Part shown: positions 25,056 through 33,839 of the stretch, piece by piece
Layout of the letters: each line of letters starts with the position of its first letter
How positions within the stretch are numbered: the first letter of the stretch is position 1
Assembly: GCF_040219635.1 (NCBI RefSeq)
Contig: NZ_JAVJSC010000003.1
Span: 1,042,189 to 1,106,188, forward strand
Direction: 5' to 3'
Length of the DNA: 64,000 bases
Source: Pyruvatibacter sp.
GTDB lineage: Bacteria > Pseudomonadota > Alphaproteobacteria > CGMCC-115125
Notes under the pieces: generated by a model
Seen by the model: only the letters and a program-made list of their open reading frames with translations
Database searches by the model: none
What the model was told of the DNA's origin: nothing
Position numbers and translations under genes: made by a program

Positions 25056-25829
25056 ATGGATCTGGGTCTTACAGGCAAGAAGGCAATCGTCACTGGTGGT
25101 ACGCGGGGCATCGGCCGCGCCATTGCCGAAACACTGGCAGCAGAAGGCTGCGACGTGGCGATCTGCGCCCGCAACGCCGACCAGATTGCCGACGCTGTGG
25201 CCGACATGTCCAAGACCCACGGCACCAGGGTCTGGGGGGCCGTCGCCGATATTGCCGATCCTGACAGCCTGAAAGGATTTATCGCCGACGCCGCCAAACA
25301 GCTTGGCGGCATTGATGTGCTGGTCTCCAATGCCTCCGCTCTTGCCATCGGCAACACGGAGGCTGCCTGGAAAAGCGGCTTTGACATCGACATCATGGGT
25401 GCAGTGCGCTCGGTAGAAGCGGCCCTGCCCGAGTTGAAAAAGTCTGCCGAAGCAAATGGCGACGCCTCGATCATTGCCATCGGTTCTGTTTCCTCGGTGT
25501 CCGCAACAGATGCCTCCGCGTATGGGGCGGTCAAAGGCGCTATGGTGCATCTCATCAAGGGTCTGGCCAAGGAACTGGCAGGCTCCCACGTGCGCGCCAA
25601 TGTGGTGTCGCCGGGCACGGTGTATTTCAAGGGCGGCGTCTGGCACATGGTTGAGGAAAACATGCCCGACATGTTCAAGGCCACAATGGGCCGCAACCCC
25701 ATGGGCCGTATGGCCACGCCGCAGGATATCGCTAATGCAACGGTGTTTCTCGCCAGCCCGAAATCCTCCTTCACCACCGGCATCAACATGATTGTGGATG
25801 GTGCCATCACCGACCGCGTCAACTACTAG
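25056..25829 (+). CDS. Short-chain dehydrogenase/reductase (SDR)
   Basis: 257 residues from the ATG at 25056, which has AGGAG 8 bases upstream; an earlier start at 25017 is not supported. TGGTRGIGRAIAETLAAEG is the nucleotide motif and ICARNADQ suggests NADP preference through the Arg. The catalytic Ser, Tyr and Lys are in GSVSSVSATDASAYGAVKGA. The product resembles 3-oxoacyl-reductase-type SDRs. It is divergent from an acyl-CoA dehydrogenase and followed by a dioxygenase. Confidence 0.93.
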   Translation: MDLGLTGKKAIVTGGTRGIGRAIAETLAAEGCDVAICARNADQIADAVADMSKTHGTRVWGAVADIADPDSLKGFIADAAKQLGGIDVLVSNASALAIGNTEAAWKSGFDIDIMGAVRSVEAALPELKKSAEANGDASIIAIGSVSSVSATDASAYGAVKGAMVHLIKGLAKELAGSHVRANVVSPGTVYFKGGVWHMVEENMPDMFKATMGRNPMGRMATPQDIANATVFLASPKSSFTTGINMIVDGAITDRVNY

Positions 25830-25871
25830 CGCCATTCTAGCTGCACGCCGCGAGGCGGGGATAACTATGCA

Positions 25872-26528
25872 ATGATTTATGAGTTCGACGACATTCTGAC
25901 GGCTGATGAACTTGCCAAGGTCGTCAGCATTGTTGAGTCCGGCACCTACCATGATGGTGCGCAGGGCGCAGGCTGGCAGGCAAAATCCGTCAAGAAGAAC
26001 GAGGAACTGGACGCCAAGATCACCCAGCAGGTGGGGCAGATTGTCGGCCAGGCGCTGGCGCGGTCATCCAAGTTCAAGGCGCTGGCCTGGCCCAAACGCC
26101 TCGCAGGGTTTCTGGTCAGCCGTTATAAGCCGGGCATGACCTATGGCACCCATGTGGACAACGCCATTCTCAATAATGCCCGCTCCGACATGTCGTTCAC
26201 GCTGTTTCTCAGCGACCCGGACAGCTATACCGGCGGCGAACTGGTGATTGAGCAGGGCGATACGGCACGCATCATCAAGCCCGCAAAAGGCCACATGGTG
26301 CTGTATTCCACCAGTGCCCTGCATCACGTCGCGGAAGTGACCAATGGCGAGCGGCTGGCAGTAGTTGGCTGGGTACGCAGCTATGTGCGCGACCCTCAGG
26401 CCCGCGAGATGCTGTATGACCTGGACCTTGTGATGCTTGACCTCAAGGACAAGCCAAAGCAGCGGGCCGTTCTTGATCGGGTGGCGAAAGTACGCACCAA
26501 TCTGCTGCGGCGCTGGATGGACGACTAA
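25872..26528 (+). CDS. Fe(II)/2-oxoglutarate dioxygenase, PKHD-type hydroxylase (PiuC/YbiX-like)
   Basis: 218 residues, close to the usual length of about 226. MTYGTHVDNAI supplies the iron-binding His and Asp, TALHHVAEV region (STSALHHVAEVTNGERLAVVGWVRS) the distal His and the 2-oxoglutarate Arg. FTLFLSDPDSYTGGELVIE is the typical central block. Family members are linked to iron-siderophore uptake, although no TonB receptor is encoded here. It lies 42 bases after an SDR on the same strand. No clear ribosome-binding site. Confidence 0.9.
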   Translation: MIYEFDDILTADELAKVVSIVESGTYHDGAQGAGWQAKSVKKNEELDAKITQQVGQIVGQALARSSKFKALAWPKRLAGFLVSRYKPGMTYGTHVDNAILNNARSDMSFTLFLSDPDSYTGGELVIEQGDTARIIKPAKGHMVLYSTSALHHVAEVTNGERLAVVGWVRSYVRDPQAREMLYDLDLVMLDLKDKPKQRAVLDRVAKVRTNLLRRWMDD

Positions 26529-26550
26529 TCCCGAACTCCAGAGCGGAACT

Positions 26551-27735
26551 CTAGACCCGCATATGCGCGCGTGAATCAAACCGCTCTTCGGCCTCACGTT
26601 TGAGCGTGCGGGAGAGTTCGGCCATGACGTGCTCAAGCTCGGCCGGCGCAACTGTTCCGTAGGCCCCCACAATTCCGGCAATCACCGTTGGTACGTAGCG
26701 TTGCGGCTGCATGGCATTGTCGCCCGCACGCAGGCGCTCGCGTGCCGCAGCTTCGATGGCTGCTGAAAAGGCAGGGCGCAGACTGACGGGCAGTCGTGTT
26801 GCGTCGTACATGGCCTTGAACAGATCCGTATGGCCGGGCGACATGGCGGTCGCTACATAGTCAGCGGATTTTTTTGACAGTCGTCCAAACGCCATTTCAA
26901 CAAACCGCAGATCGCCCGAGCACAGCGAGCGCAGCAGCATGGTGGGCGTCAGTCTCCCCGCCTTGTGCAGCACGCCCACAAACTCGGCAACCTTGCCGTC
27001 GTCAATTTCGCCTGCCGTCATGTCAGCCACGGCTTGTTCACGGGCGTGCGCCACAATTTCAGCGGCCATTTCTTCGGGCAGGTGCTGCTGGCGCACCAGA
27101 TAGCGCCGCATCTCGTTGGCAACATCGGCTTCCAACTGGTCGGCCACTATGAGCGACACGCACTGCAGGCAGGTTTCCGGGGTCAGGTCCGGGCGTTTGG
27201 TGACAAGCACCGGAATGGTCTCGTGGTCCGCGTGGTCATCAAGAACGCGCTTCAGGGCGTCGGCTGAAATGTTGGCGTTCTCGTTTTCCAGCAGCACGCT
27301 GACGACGTTTGAATTGCCCGTGTCAATCAGCGCGCCCGACACCCGCTCCGACACCGCGTCGCGCTGTGCGATGGCAATCTGCTTGGCTTCTATTTCTTCC
27401 TCGATCACCGACACCAGCAGATCATCAGACAGGTGCGGCCAGTGCTGCAGAACCGGAATGCTCACCTCTGCTATGTCGCGCGCCATGCGCTCTGCCATTT
27501 CGGTGGGCAGCAGGGGGTAGAGCGCGATCTGCCGTGACAGGGCGGAGCGCACCAGCACGTCGGCGTCTTCCGCCATCCGCAGCACAACGTCGCGGGCCAG
27601 ATCAGCCTCAATGCTTTGCAATTTGCCCTCGGCCATGAGCGGGCCGATTTTCATCACGGCGGATTCACGGTTGAGCGGTGAGTTTTCGCGCTCAAGCCGT
27701 TTCACGTCTTCGACGCTGAGGGTCGCATCCGTCAT
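26551..27735 (-). CDS. DUF2336-domain protein
   Basis: 394-residue, mostly alpha-helical protein with HEAT-like helical pairs. The segments RLERENSPLNRESAVMKIGPLMAEG and LVRSALSRQIALYPLLPTEMAERMARDIAEVSIPVLQHWPHLSDDLLVSVI match DUF2336, an alphaproteobacterial family of unknown function. The start ATG at 27735 is preferred to an in-frame TTG at 27738. It appears monocistronic and cytoplasmic. DUF2336 proteins are sometimes found near signalling genes, but none are encoded here. Confidence 0.8.
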   Translation of the reverse strand: MTDATLSVEDVKRLERENSPLNRESAVMKIGPLMAEGKLQSIEADLARDVVLRMAEDADVLVRSALSRQIALYPLLPTEMAERMARDIAEVSIPVLQHWPHLSDDLLVSVIEEEIEAKQIAIAQRDAVSERVSGALIDTGNSNVVSVLLENENANISADALKRVLDDHADHETIPVLVTKRPDLTPETCLQCVSLIVADQLEADVANEMRRYLVRQQHLPEEMAAEIVAHAREQAVADMTAGEIDDGKVAEFVGVLHKAGRLTPTMLLRSLCSGDLRFVEMAFGRLSKKSADYVATAMSPGHTDLFKAMYDATRLPVSLRPAFSAAIEAAARERLRAGDNAMQPQRYVPTVIAGIVGAYGTVAPAELEHVMAELSRTLKREAEERFDSRAHMRV

Positions 27736-27852
27736 CAAGGTGCCCGCCGGAGTTGATAGAGTATTTCAACCCAAGCGTGCGCCTGATGCCGTAAAGAGCG
27801 CGTTAAGCGGAATGCTTAACGCAGTGCAAACCACCATATGAACCGGCTTAAT

Positions 27853-27879
27853 GAACCGGCTTTGTTATTGTGCCGGTTC
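27853..27879. repeat. Inverted repeat over the 3' end of the MDR gene
   Basis: GAACCGGC (27853-27860) pairs with GCCGGTTC (27872-27879) across the stop codon of the minus-strand reductase. A third AACCGGC copy lies at 27841. No T run follows on the minus strand, so terminator function is weak. Confidence 0.35.
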
Positions 27880-28890
27880 GTCAGACACTTTCACCAGCAA
27901 TTTGCCGATGTTCTCGCCGGTAAACAGCCGCCCCAATGCTTTGGGTGCTGTCTCCAGACCCTCCACAATGTCGGTGCGGTATTTGAGTTTGCCTTCCGCC
28001 AGCCACTGGCCCATCTCGGCCTGGCCTTCGGCAAAGCGCGCCAGATAATCAATGATGATGAAGCCTTCCACCCGCGCCCGCTTCATCAGGATATTGCGGA
28101 ACATGTACGGCCCCGGCACATCACCCTCGGCGTTGTAAGTGGAGATGAGGCCGCACAGGGCAATGCGCGCGTTCTCATTGATCAGTGTAAGGATGGCATC
28201 CAGTATCTCGCCGCCGACATTTTCAAAGTCAACGTCAATGCCGTTGGGGCATTCACGTTTGAGCGCTTCAAGGACGTTTTCCTTTTTGTAGTTGATGCAG
28301 GCGTCAAACCCCAGATCATCCACCACCCATCTGCATTTTTCGTCAGAGCCCGCGAGGCCGACGACGCGGCAGCCCTTGAGCTTTGCGATCTGCCCCACCG
28401 TTGAGCCAACAGCGCCCGCTGCTGCTGACACCACAACCGTTTCGCCGGCTTTGGGCTGGCCGATATCCAGCAGGCCGAAATAGGCGGTCATGCCGGTGGC
28501 GCCCAGAACGCTCATAAAGGCATCCAGCGGAATGCCAAGCCCTGCCGGGATCTTGGACACGCCGGTGCCGTCCGACACGGTGTAGTCCTGCCAGCCGCCA
28601 AGGCCGGGCACCACAATGTCGCCCACGTCAAAGCCTGCCAGCTTGGATTGCTCGACCACGCCCAGGGTGCCGCCGCGCATGACATCGCCAATTTCAACCG
28701 GCGGCATGTACTGGTCCATGTCGCTCATCCAGATGCGGTTGGTCGGGTCCAGCGACAGATAGATGGTGCGGATCAGGATTTCGCCATCACCTGCTTCGGG
28801 CTTGGGCGCATCCACAAGTTCAAGATCACCCTCCGCAATTTCGCCCGTTGGCCGCTTGCGCAGCACCCACTGCCTGTTTGAGTTCCGCAT
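27865..28890 (-). CDS. NADP-dependent medium-chain dehydrogenase/reductase
   Basis: 341 residues from the ATG at 28890 (GGGAG 10 bases upstream); an earlier frame from 28965 is not supported. It is zinc-independent, with the MDR nucleotide motif SAAAGAVGSTVGQIAKLKGCRVVGLAGSDEK. N-terminal YLSLDPTNRIWMSDMDQYMPP and DFENVGGEILDAIL match the leukotriene/CurA-like quinone- or enone-reductase subfamily. It reduces alpha,beta-unsaturated carbonyls with NADPH. It may be monocistronic. Confidence 0.92.
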   Translation of the reverse strand: MRNSNRQWVLRKRPTGEIAEGDLELVDAPKPEAGDGEILIRTIYLSLDPTNRIWMSDMDQYMPPVEIGDVMRGGTLGVVEQSKLAGFDVGDIVVPGLGGWQDYTVSDGTGVSKIPAGLGIPLDAFMSVLGATGMTAYFGLLDIGQPKAGETVVVSAAAGAVGSTVGQIAKLKGCRVVGLAGSDEKCRWVVDDLGFDACINYKKENVLEALKRECPNGIDVDFENVGGEILDAILTLINENARIALCGLISTYNAEGDVPGPYMFRNILMKRARVEGFIIIDYLARFAEGQAEMGQWLAEGKLKYRTDIVEGLETAPKALGRLFTGENIGKLLVKVSDEPAQ

Positions 28891-28992
28891 GATGTTTGCT
28901 CCCGGTTGGTTTGTGTCTGGTTCGGCGTGATCGTGACGTGTGGCACCGTGCTTGGCTAGGTCCACAAAACCTTATCTTCAAACTCTCAAATC

Positions 28993-29101
28993 TGCCTCCC
29001 CGCGGCTCGACCGCGGGGCCCAGGGCTGAGCGGGGCCCAGGGCTGAATAGCAAAGCATCACCGCATTGCACTGGACCCCGCGGTCTAGCCGCGGGGAGGC
29101 A
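28993..29101. repeat. REP-like inverted repeat pair
   Basis: Arms of 31 bases at 28993-29023 and 29071-29101 are reverse complements with two mismatches. Each arm includes a CCCCGCGG...CCGCGGGG palindrome. Layout and size resemble the pair at 23576-23730, but the core sequence differs. Confidence 0.7.
29013..29046. repeat. Tandem 17-base direct duplication
   Basis: GCGGGGCCCAGGGCTGA occurs twice in a row without change (29013-29029 and 29030-29046), beginning inside the first palindromic arm. Confidence 0.8.
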
Positions 29102-29550
29102 ATAGTTCGTGACCAAATGCCCCAACTGCACCGCCTTGTGCTCGGCACTTGAAGCCGCGGGGAAGCAATGATCCACCACCAAAAGCCCCGCACACCATGA
29201 GGTCTGCGAAGGGTGTCGATTGTCTCCTCCCCAAAATGAGGGAGAGCGGGAGCACTGCCCGTTGGCCGTGCTGATGGCGTAGCTGCGCTAAGAGTGTGCC
29301 GCAGGGCGGCGCTCCCGCTATGGATGGTCTTCGGCACATTTCTGCCCACGCAGTACTGGCTGATTAAACCAGACGACTGCGTGCAACCCCTTTGCGTCCG
29401 CCTCCCGCACTTTGGAACCGCACGGTCTGAGACGGGGCCAGCTTTTTCACGGCGTGACCGGGGCTGGATATGTGCCGCCCATCTGGCATGCGCGCGTTAC
29501 TCGCACACCACGCCCGTACATTTTCCCTCCACGTTCCCAAGGAGGTACCC

Positions 29551-29775
29551 ATGCACCGGCATTCCGGGCATCCACCCCGCCGCCCAGGCCCGGACGGTCC
29601 GGGGTGCCCTCAGGCGGCAGGTGAGCACAAGTATGAGGGCTGCTCGGCGACCGTGGATAACTTTTGCAAAAAAGTTTTGGCAAAGCGGGCAACTGCATCC
29701 CCGTTCGAACAAAGTTCGAACTGTTTTTTATTGATAAGGCGACCATTCCTCAAAGGAATGGCGCGCCGGACCTGA
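29551..29775 (+). CDS. Possible small ORF, low confidence
   Basis: A 74-residue open frame starting at ATG 29551, preceded by a strong AGGAGG site. The product is His/Pro/Cys-rich at the N terminus (HRHSGHPPRRPGPDGPGCP) and has no recognisable family. A terminator-like hairpin (29703-29727) lies within its 3' half, which argues against a full-length product; a leader peptide or chance frame is possible. Confidence 0.25.
   Translation: MHRHSGHPPRRPGPDGPGCPQAAGEHKYEGCSATVDNFCKKVLAKRATASPFEQSSNCFLLIRRPFLKGMARRT
29703..29729 (+). terminator. Terminator-like hairpin
   Basis: GTTCGAAC, three A residues, then GTTCGAAC again. The octamer is self-complementary, so the copies form an 8-bp stem, followed by TGTTTTTTA. 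It could end a transcript entering from the left of the spacer. Confidence 0.55.
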
Positions 29776-30103
29776 TCCGGGGTCCAGAGCCACACGGAAC
29801 AAAACCCAGCACAATCAACGGCGCAATCACCGGCGCATTCACAAGTGCAAACCGCCAAAATCCGCCATTTGGGGCAAAGTGTCGCGCAACGTCTGTGGCG
29901 GGTCGCTCAAGCCCTTGTGCGCGCTATACTTTCCAACAGAAATCCGGGGGCCGGATTCGGTTTTTCTGCCCCCTCGCGCCTTTGCGGGCGTAATGCCACG
30001 TTGCTTGCCGGGAATGGTGTGTTATCCGTTCTCCCTTGTTTTGTGCCCCCTCAGCACTCTTAAAAACTGCTGCCGGGGCCGCCATCAGATCCACGACCCG
30101 GGG

Positions 30104-30955
30104 ATGTCGAGAATGACAAAGATTTTTACCGCTCTGGCCTTTTTCGGCGCAGTGATCGCTGCAACTGCTGCAGGCGCGGCACAGCCCGTTGACTGGCAGA
30201 TGGGGTTTCAGCCGGCGTCCTCTCCGGTGATGGAAGATATCAACTCGTTCCATAACTTCCTGCTGGTCATCATTACCGCCATTACGCTGTTTGTGCTGGC
30301 GCTGCTGGTCTATTGCATGGTGCGGTTCAACGCGAAGGCCAACCCCACGCCTTCCAAGACCACGCACAACACCTTCATCGAAGTCGTGTGGACCGTTGTG
30401 CCGGTGCTCATTCTGGTGGCGATCGCCATTCCCTCGTTCCGCCTGCTGTATTTCGAAGCGGTGGTGCCGGAGAGCGAAGTCACCATCAAGGCCACGGGCT
30501 ACCAGTGGTATTGGGGCTATTCCTACCCGGACCATGGTGACTTCGAGTTTTTCGCCAACATGATCGAAGAAGAAGACCTGGACCCCGGTCAGCCGCGCCT
30601 GCTGGCGACCGACACCAAAATGGTGGTGCCCGTTGATACCAATGTGCGCGTGATCGTGACGGCCGCCGACGTGATCCACAACTGGGCGATGCCTGCATTC
30701 GGTGTGAAAATGGACGCCGTGCCCGGTCGCCTCAACGAAACATGGTTCCGCGCCACGCAGACCGGCATTTTCTATGGCCAGTGCTCGGAACTGTGCGGCG
30801 TGCGCCACGCTTTCATGCCCATCGAAGTGCATGTGGTAGCCAAGGACGACTATGAGGCATGGGTAACCGAAGCGCAGGCAGAATATGCGCTCAACGGCAC
30901 CATTCCCGCTTCACCGCTGGAGCAGCAAACCCAATTGGCGGATGTGCGCCAGTAA
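30104..30955 (+). CDS. ctaC: Cytochrome c oxidase subunit II
   Basis: About 283 residues from the ATG at 30104 (another ATG at 30113 is in frame); the open frame extends to 29879 without family similarity. A signal peptide (FTALAFFGAVIAATAAGAA) precedes two transmembrane helices (FLLVIITAITLFVLALLVYCMV and FIEVVWTVVPVLILVAIAIPSF). The periplasmic CuA domain has the copper ligands in GQCSELCGVRHAFMPIEV, with the His of DVIHNW. It accepts electrons from cytochrome c. It lies 61 bases upstream of ctaD. Its codon use belongs to the left stretch. Confidence 0.96.
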   Translation: MSRMTKIFTALAFFGAVIAATAAGAAQPVDWQMGFQPASSPVMEDINSFHNFLLVIITAITLFVLALLVYCMVRFNAKANPTPSKTTHNTFIEVVWTVVPVLILVAIAIPSFRLLYFEAVVPESEVTIKATGYQWYWGYSYPDHGDFEFFANMIEEEDLDPGQPRLLATDTKMVVPVDTNVRVIVTAADVIHNWAMPAFGVKMDAVPGRLNETWFRATQTGIFYGQCSELCGVRHAFMPIEVHVVAKDDYEAWVTEAQAEYALNGTIPASPLEQQTQLADVRQ

Positions 30956-31016
30956 GCGCTGCATTCAGCCCACCCAACACACAAACACAAGACCGCTTCA
31001 TTAAAGGACCAAGCCG

Positions 31017-32621
31017 ATGGCGAGCGACGTAACACACGCAGATCATCACGAAGATCACCCAACCGGTTGGCGGCGCTATGCGTACTCCACCAACCACAAG
31101 GACATCGGCACGATGTACCTGATCTTCGCCATCATTGCCGGCGTTATCGGCGGGTTGATGTCGGTCATCATCCGCGCCGAGCTGCAATATCCCGGCGACG
31201 GTCCTCTGGGCGGTGACTATCACTTCTATAATGTGCTGGTGACGGCGCACGGCCTCATCATGATCTTCTTCATGGTGATGCCCGCGATGATCGGCGGCTT
31301 TGGCAACTGGTTTGTGCCGCTGATGATCGGCGCGCCGGACATGGCCTTCCCGCGCATGAACAACGTGTCGTTCTGGCTGCTGCCGGTGGCGCTTGGCCTC
31401 TTGGTGCTGTCGCTGTTTGTTCCCGGACCGCCCGGCGGCCTTGGCGTTGGTGGCGGCTGGACCATTTATCCGCCGCTCTCCACATCAGGCCAACCTGGCC
31501 CTGCCATGGACTTTGCCATCCTCGCGCTACACGTGGCGGGTGCCTCATCCATTCTGGGTGCCATCAACTTCATCACGACGATTTTCAACATGCGTGCGCC
31601 GGGCATGACCCTGCACAAGATGCCGCTGTTTGCCTGGTCGGTGCTGATCACCGCCTTCCTGCTGCTGTTGTCGCTGCCGGTTCTCGCCGGTGCGATCACG
31701 ATGCTGCTGACCGACCGCAATTTCGGCACGGCCTTCTTCGATCCGGCCGGCGGCGGTGACCCGATCCTGTTCCAGCACCTGTTCTGGTTCTTCGGCCACC
31801 CCGAGGTCTACATCCTGATCCTGCCGGCCTTCGGCATCATCAGCCACATCGTGTCGACCTTCTCGAAAAAGCCGATCTTCGGCTATCTGGGCATGGCCTA
31901 CGCGATGGTCGCCATCGGCGTCGTCGGCTTCATCGTCTGGGCCCACCACATGTACACGGTCGGCCTGTCGCTCGACACGCAGCGCTACTTCGTGTTCGCC
32001 ACCATGGTCATCGCGGTGCCCACGGGCATCAAGATCTTCTCGTGGATCGCGACCATGTGGGGCGGCTCGATCGAACTGCGCACGCCGATGCTGTGGGCGA
32101 TCGGCTTCATCTTCCTGTTCACCGTGGGCGGTGTGACGGGCGTCCAACTCGCCAATGCCGGCCTCGACCGGGCCCTGCACGACACCTATTACGTGGTCGC
32201 GCACTTCCACTACGTGCTGTCGCTGGGCGCCGTGTTCGGCATCTTCGCGGCCTGGTACTACTGGTTCCCGAAGATGTTCGGCTACATGTACAACTCGACG
32301 GTCGCCCGGCTGCACTTCTGGGTCACCTTCATCGGCGTGAACCTGATCTTCTTCCCGCAGCACTTCCTGGGTCTGGCCGGCATGCCGCGCCGCTACATCG
32401 ACTATCCGGAAGCCTATGCGGGCTGGAACATGGTCTCGTCCTGGGGATCGTACATCTCGGCGATCGGCGTGCTGATCTTCCTTTACGGCGTGTTCGAGGC
32501 CTTCGCCCGCAAGCGCGAGGCCGGGGCGAACCCCTGGGGCGAAGGTGCGACGACGCTCGAATGGACGCTGTCCTCGCCGCCGCCCTACCACCAGTGGGAA
32601 CAGCTCCCGCGCATCAAGTAG
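31017..32621 (+). CDS. ctaD: Cytochrome c oxidase subunit I, with composition switch inside
   Basis: 534 residues, full length, with 12 transmembrane helices. Haem- and CuB-binding motifs are intact: VTAHGLIMIFFMVMP, FWFFGHPEVYILILPAFG, IVWAHHMYTVG, and HDTYYVVAHFHYVLS with the haem ligands. Subunit I holds haem a, haem a3 and CuB and reduces O2 while pumping protons. By hand count, about 50 of some 246 codons before 31755 end in A or T, against about 17 of some 288 after it. The reading frame is continuous. The gene therefore looks like a join of two lineages within the most conserved part. Confidence 0.96.
   Translation: MASDVTHADHHEDHPTGWRRYAYSTNHKDIGTMYLIFAIIAGVIGGLMSVIIRAELQYPGDGPLGGDYHFYNVLVTAHGLIMIFFMVMPAMIGGFGNWFVPLMIGAPDMAFPRMNNVSFWLLPVALGLLVLSLFVPGPPGGLGVGGGWTIYPPLSTSGQPGPAMDFAILALHVAGASSILGAINFITTIFNMRAPGMTLHKMPLFAWSVLITAFLLLLSLPVLAGAITMLLTDRNFGTAFFDPAGGGDPILFQHLFWFFGHPEVYILILPAFGIISHIVSTFSKKPIFGYLGMAYAMVAIGVVGFIVWAHHMYTVGLSLDTQRYFVFATMVIAVPTGIKIFSWIATMWGGSIELRTPMLWAIGFIFLFTVGGVTGVQLANAGLDRALHDTYYVVAHFHYVLSLGAVFGIFAAWYYWFPKMFGYMYNSTVARLHFWVTFIGVNLIFFPQHFLGLAGMPRRYIDYPEAYAGWNMVSSWGSYISAIGVLIFLYGVFEAFARKREAGANPWGEGATTLEWTLSSPPPYHQWEQLPRIK
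31690..31870. other. Approximate junction between two DNA compositions
   Basis: Third-position A/T codons are frequent up to about 31754 (GGT, AAT, GAT, GTT) and nearly vanish after it. Gene content also changes from lipid-catabolic genes to a Hyphomicrobiales-like core-gene order. The boundary is inferred from composition and cannot be placed to the base. Confidence 0.6.
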
Positions 32622-32738
32622 GCACGGGACAAAATGGCGGGATGGCGCGGCCGCGCCGTCCCGCGAAACCGAAGAGCCGGGCAACCGGCCACCGCCGGCC
32701 GATCCGGCCGGCCAAACGATTGGGACAGGAGCCGCCGC

Positions 32739-33665
32739 ATGGCGCTCGTTGACAACATCGAAGCAGCAGAGCCGCGCATATCCGAGGCGACGCCGCGCGA
32801 CTATTTCGACCTGCTCAAGCCGCGGGTGATGTCGCTGGTCGTCTTCACCGCGCTGGTCGGCATGCTGGTCGCGCCCGGCGCGATCAACCCGTTCATCGCC
32901 GCCGTCGCGATCCTCGCCATTGCCGTGGGGGCGGGCGCGTCCGGCGCGCTGAACATGTGGTATGACGCCGATGTCGACGCGGTCATGAGCCGCACGGCCA
33001 GGCGACCCATACCGTCAGGCCGCGTCGGTCGCGACGAAACGTTGGTCTTCGGCCTTGTCCTGTCGGTGCTTTCGGTGATGACGCTCGGCCTCGTCACCAA
33101 CTGGGTGGCCGGCGGCCTTCTCGCCTTCACCATCTTCTTCTACGCCGTCATCTACACGATGTGGCTGAAGCGGACGACGCCGCAGAACATCGTGATCGGC
33201 GGCGCGGCCGGCGCGTTTCCGCCGATGATCGGCTGGGCCGCGGTAAGCGGCACGCTGACGCTCGAATCGGCCGTTCTGTTCATGATCATCTTCCTGTGGA
33301 CGCCGCCGCACTTCTGGGCGCTGGCCCTGTTCAAGCTGCGCGACTACGAGATCGCCGGCATGCCGATGATGCCCAACGTCGCCGGCGAGCGCTCGACCAA
33401 ACGCCAGATGCTGGTCTATTCGGTGCTGCTCGCGGCCTTTGCCGTGCTGCCCTGGCCGCTCGGCTTTGCCGGTCCCGTCTACGGCGCGGCGGCGATCCTG
33501 CTCGGCGCCAACTTCATCCGTCATGCGGTGGCGGTGTGGCGCATGGCCGACGGCGACGCGACCATGGTGCCGGCAAAGCGCCTTTTCGGCTTCTCGCTGA
33601 CCTACCTGTTCGCGATCTTCGCGGTCCTCTTCGTCGAAACCGTCCTCATGCGGGTGCTGGCGTGA
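32739..33665 (+). CDS. ctaB: Protohaem IX farnesyltransferase (haem O synthase)
   Basis: 308 residues from the ATG at 32739, which has AGGAG 8 bases upstream; the longer frame to 32634 encodes an Arg-rich non-conserved tail. UbiA-type prenyltransferase with about nine helices. The Asp-rich motif NMWYDADVDAVMSRTARRPIPSGR binds the farnesyl diphosphate-Mg2+; the second is LRDYEIAGMPMMPNVAGERSTKRQ. It makes haem O from haem B for the aa3 oxidase. It follows ctaD after 117 bases in the standard alphaproteobacterial order. Confidence 0.97.
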   Translation: MALVDNIEAAEPRISEATPRDYFDLLKPRVMSLVVFTALVGMLVAPGAINPFIAAVAILAIAVGAGASGALNMWYDADVDAVMSRTARRPIPSGRVGRDETLVFGLVLSVLSVMTLGLVTNWVAGGLLAFTIFFYAVIYTMWLKRTTPQNIVIGGAAGAFPPMIGWAAVSGTLTLESAVLFMIIFLWTPPHFWALALFKLRDYEIAGMPMMPNVAGERSTKRQMLVYSVLLAAFAVLPWPLGFAGPVYGAAAILLGANFIRHAVAVWRMADGDATMVPAKRLFGFSLTYLFAIFAVLFVETVLMRVLA

Positions 33666-33670
33666 ACGCG

Positions 33671-33832
33671 ATGGCCGAAGACCGCAAGACCGTCGAACTC
33701 ACCGAGGCCCAGCAGAAGGCCCGCCGCAAGCGCTCGATCGCCATCGCGCTGTGCCTGGCCGCCTTCGTCGTCATCTTCTATGTGGTGACCGTCATCAAGC
33801 TCGGTCCCGATGTCATCAACCGGCCACTCTAG
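33671..33832 (+). CDS. Small CoxF-like membrane protein of the cta operon
   Basis: 53 residues: a charged N terminus (TVELTEAQQKARRKRS), one transmembrane helix (IAIALCLAAFVVIFYVVTVIKLG) and a short end (PDVINRPL). Rhizobial cox operons carry such a small gene between ctaB and ctaG; its function in oxidase assembly is not established. The ATG at 33671 is used; a GTG at 33662 overlapping the ctaB stop as GTGA is a real alternative and would add three residues. Confidence 0.8.
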   Translation: MAEDRKTVELTEAQQKARRKRSIAIALCLAAFVVIFYVVTVIKLGPDVINRPL

Positions 33833-33839
33833 GAAAGCC

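Larger units (their letters stand above)
28891..30103. other. 1.2-kb non-coding, repeat-rich spacer upstream of ctaC
   Basis: No convincing conserved gene is seen. It contains the palindromic repeats at 28993-29101, a 17-base tandem duplication at 29013-29046, a possible small ORF at 29551, a terminator-like hairpin at 29703-29727, a second hairpin at 29743-29761 and a half REP-like arm near 29765-29786. Several open frames here have atypical composition and no family resemblance. Confidence 0.6.

Noticed and set aside
29879..30103. N-terminal extension of CtaC to 29879
   Set aside because: The extra 75 residues lack similarity to subunit II and precede a normal signal peptide.
31545..32684. 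Minus-strand open frame of 379 codons in ctaD
   Set aside because: It is antisense to cytochrome oxidase subunit I, and its His/Asp/Glu/Arg-rich product is typical of such frames.
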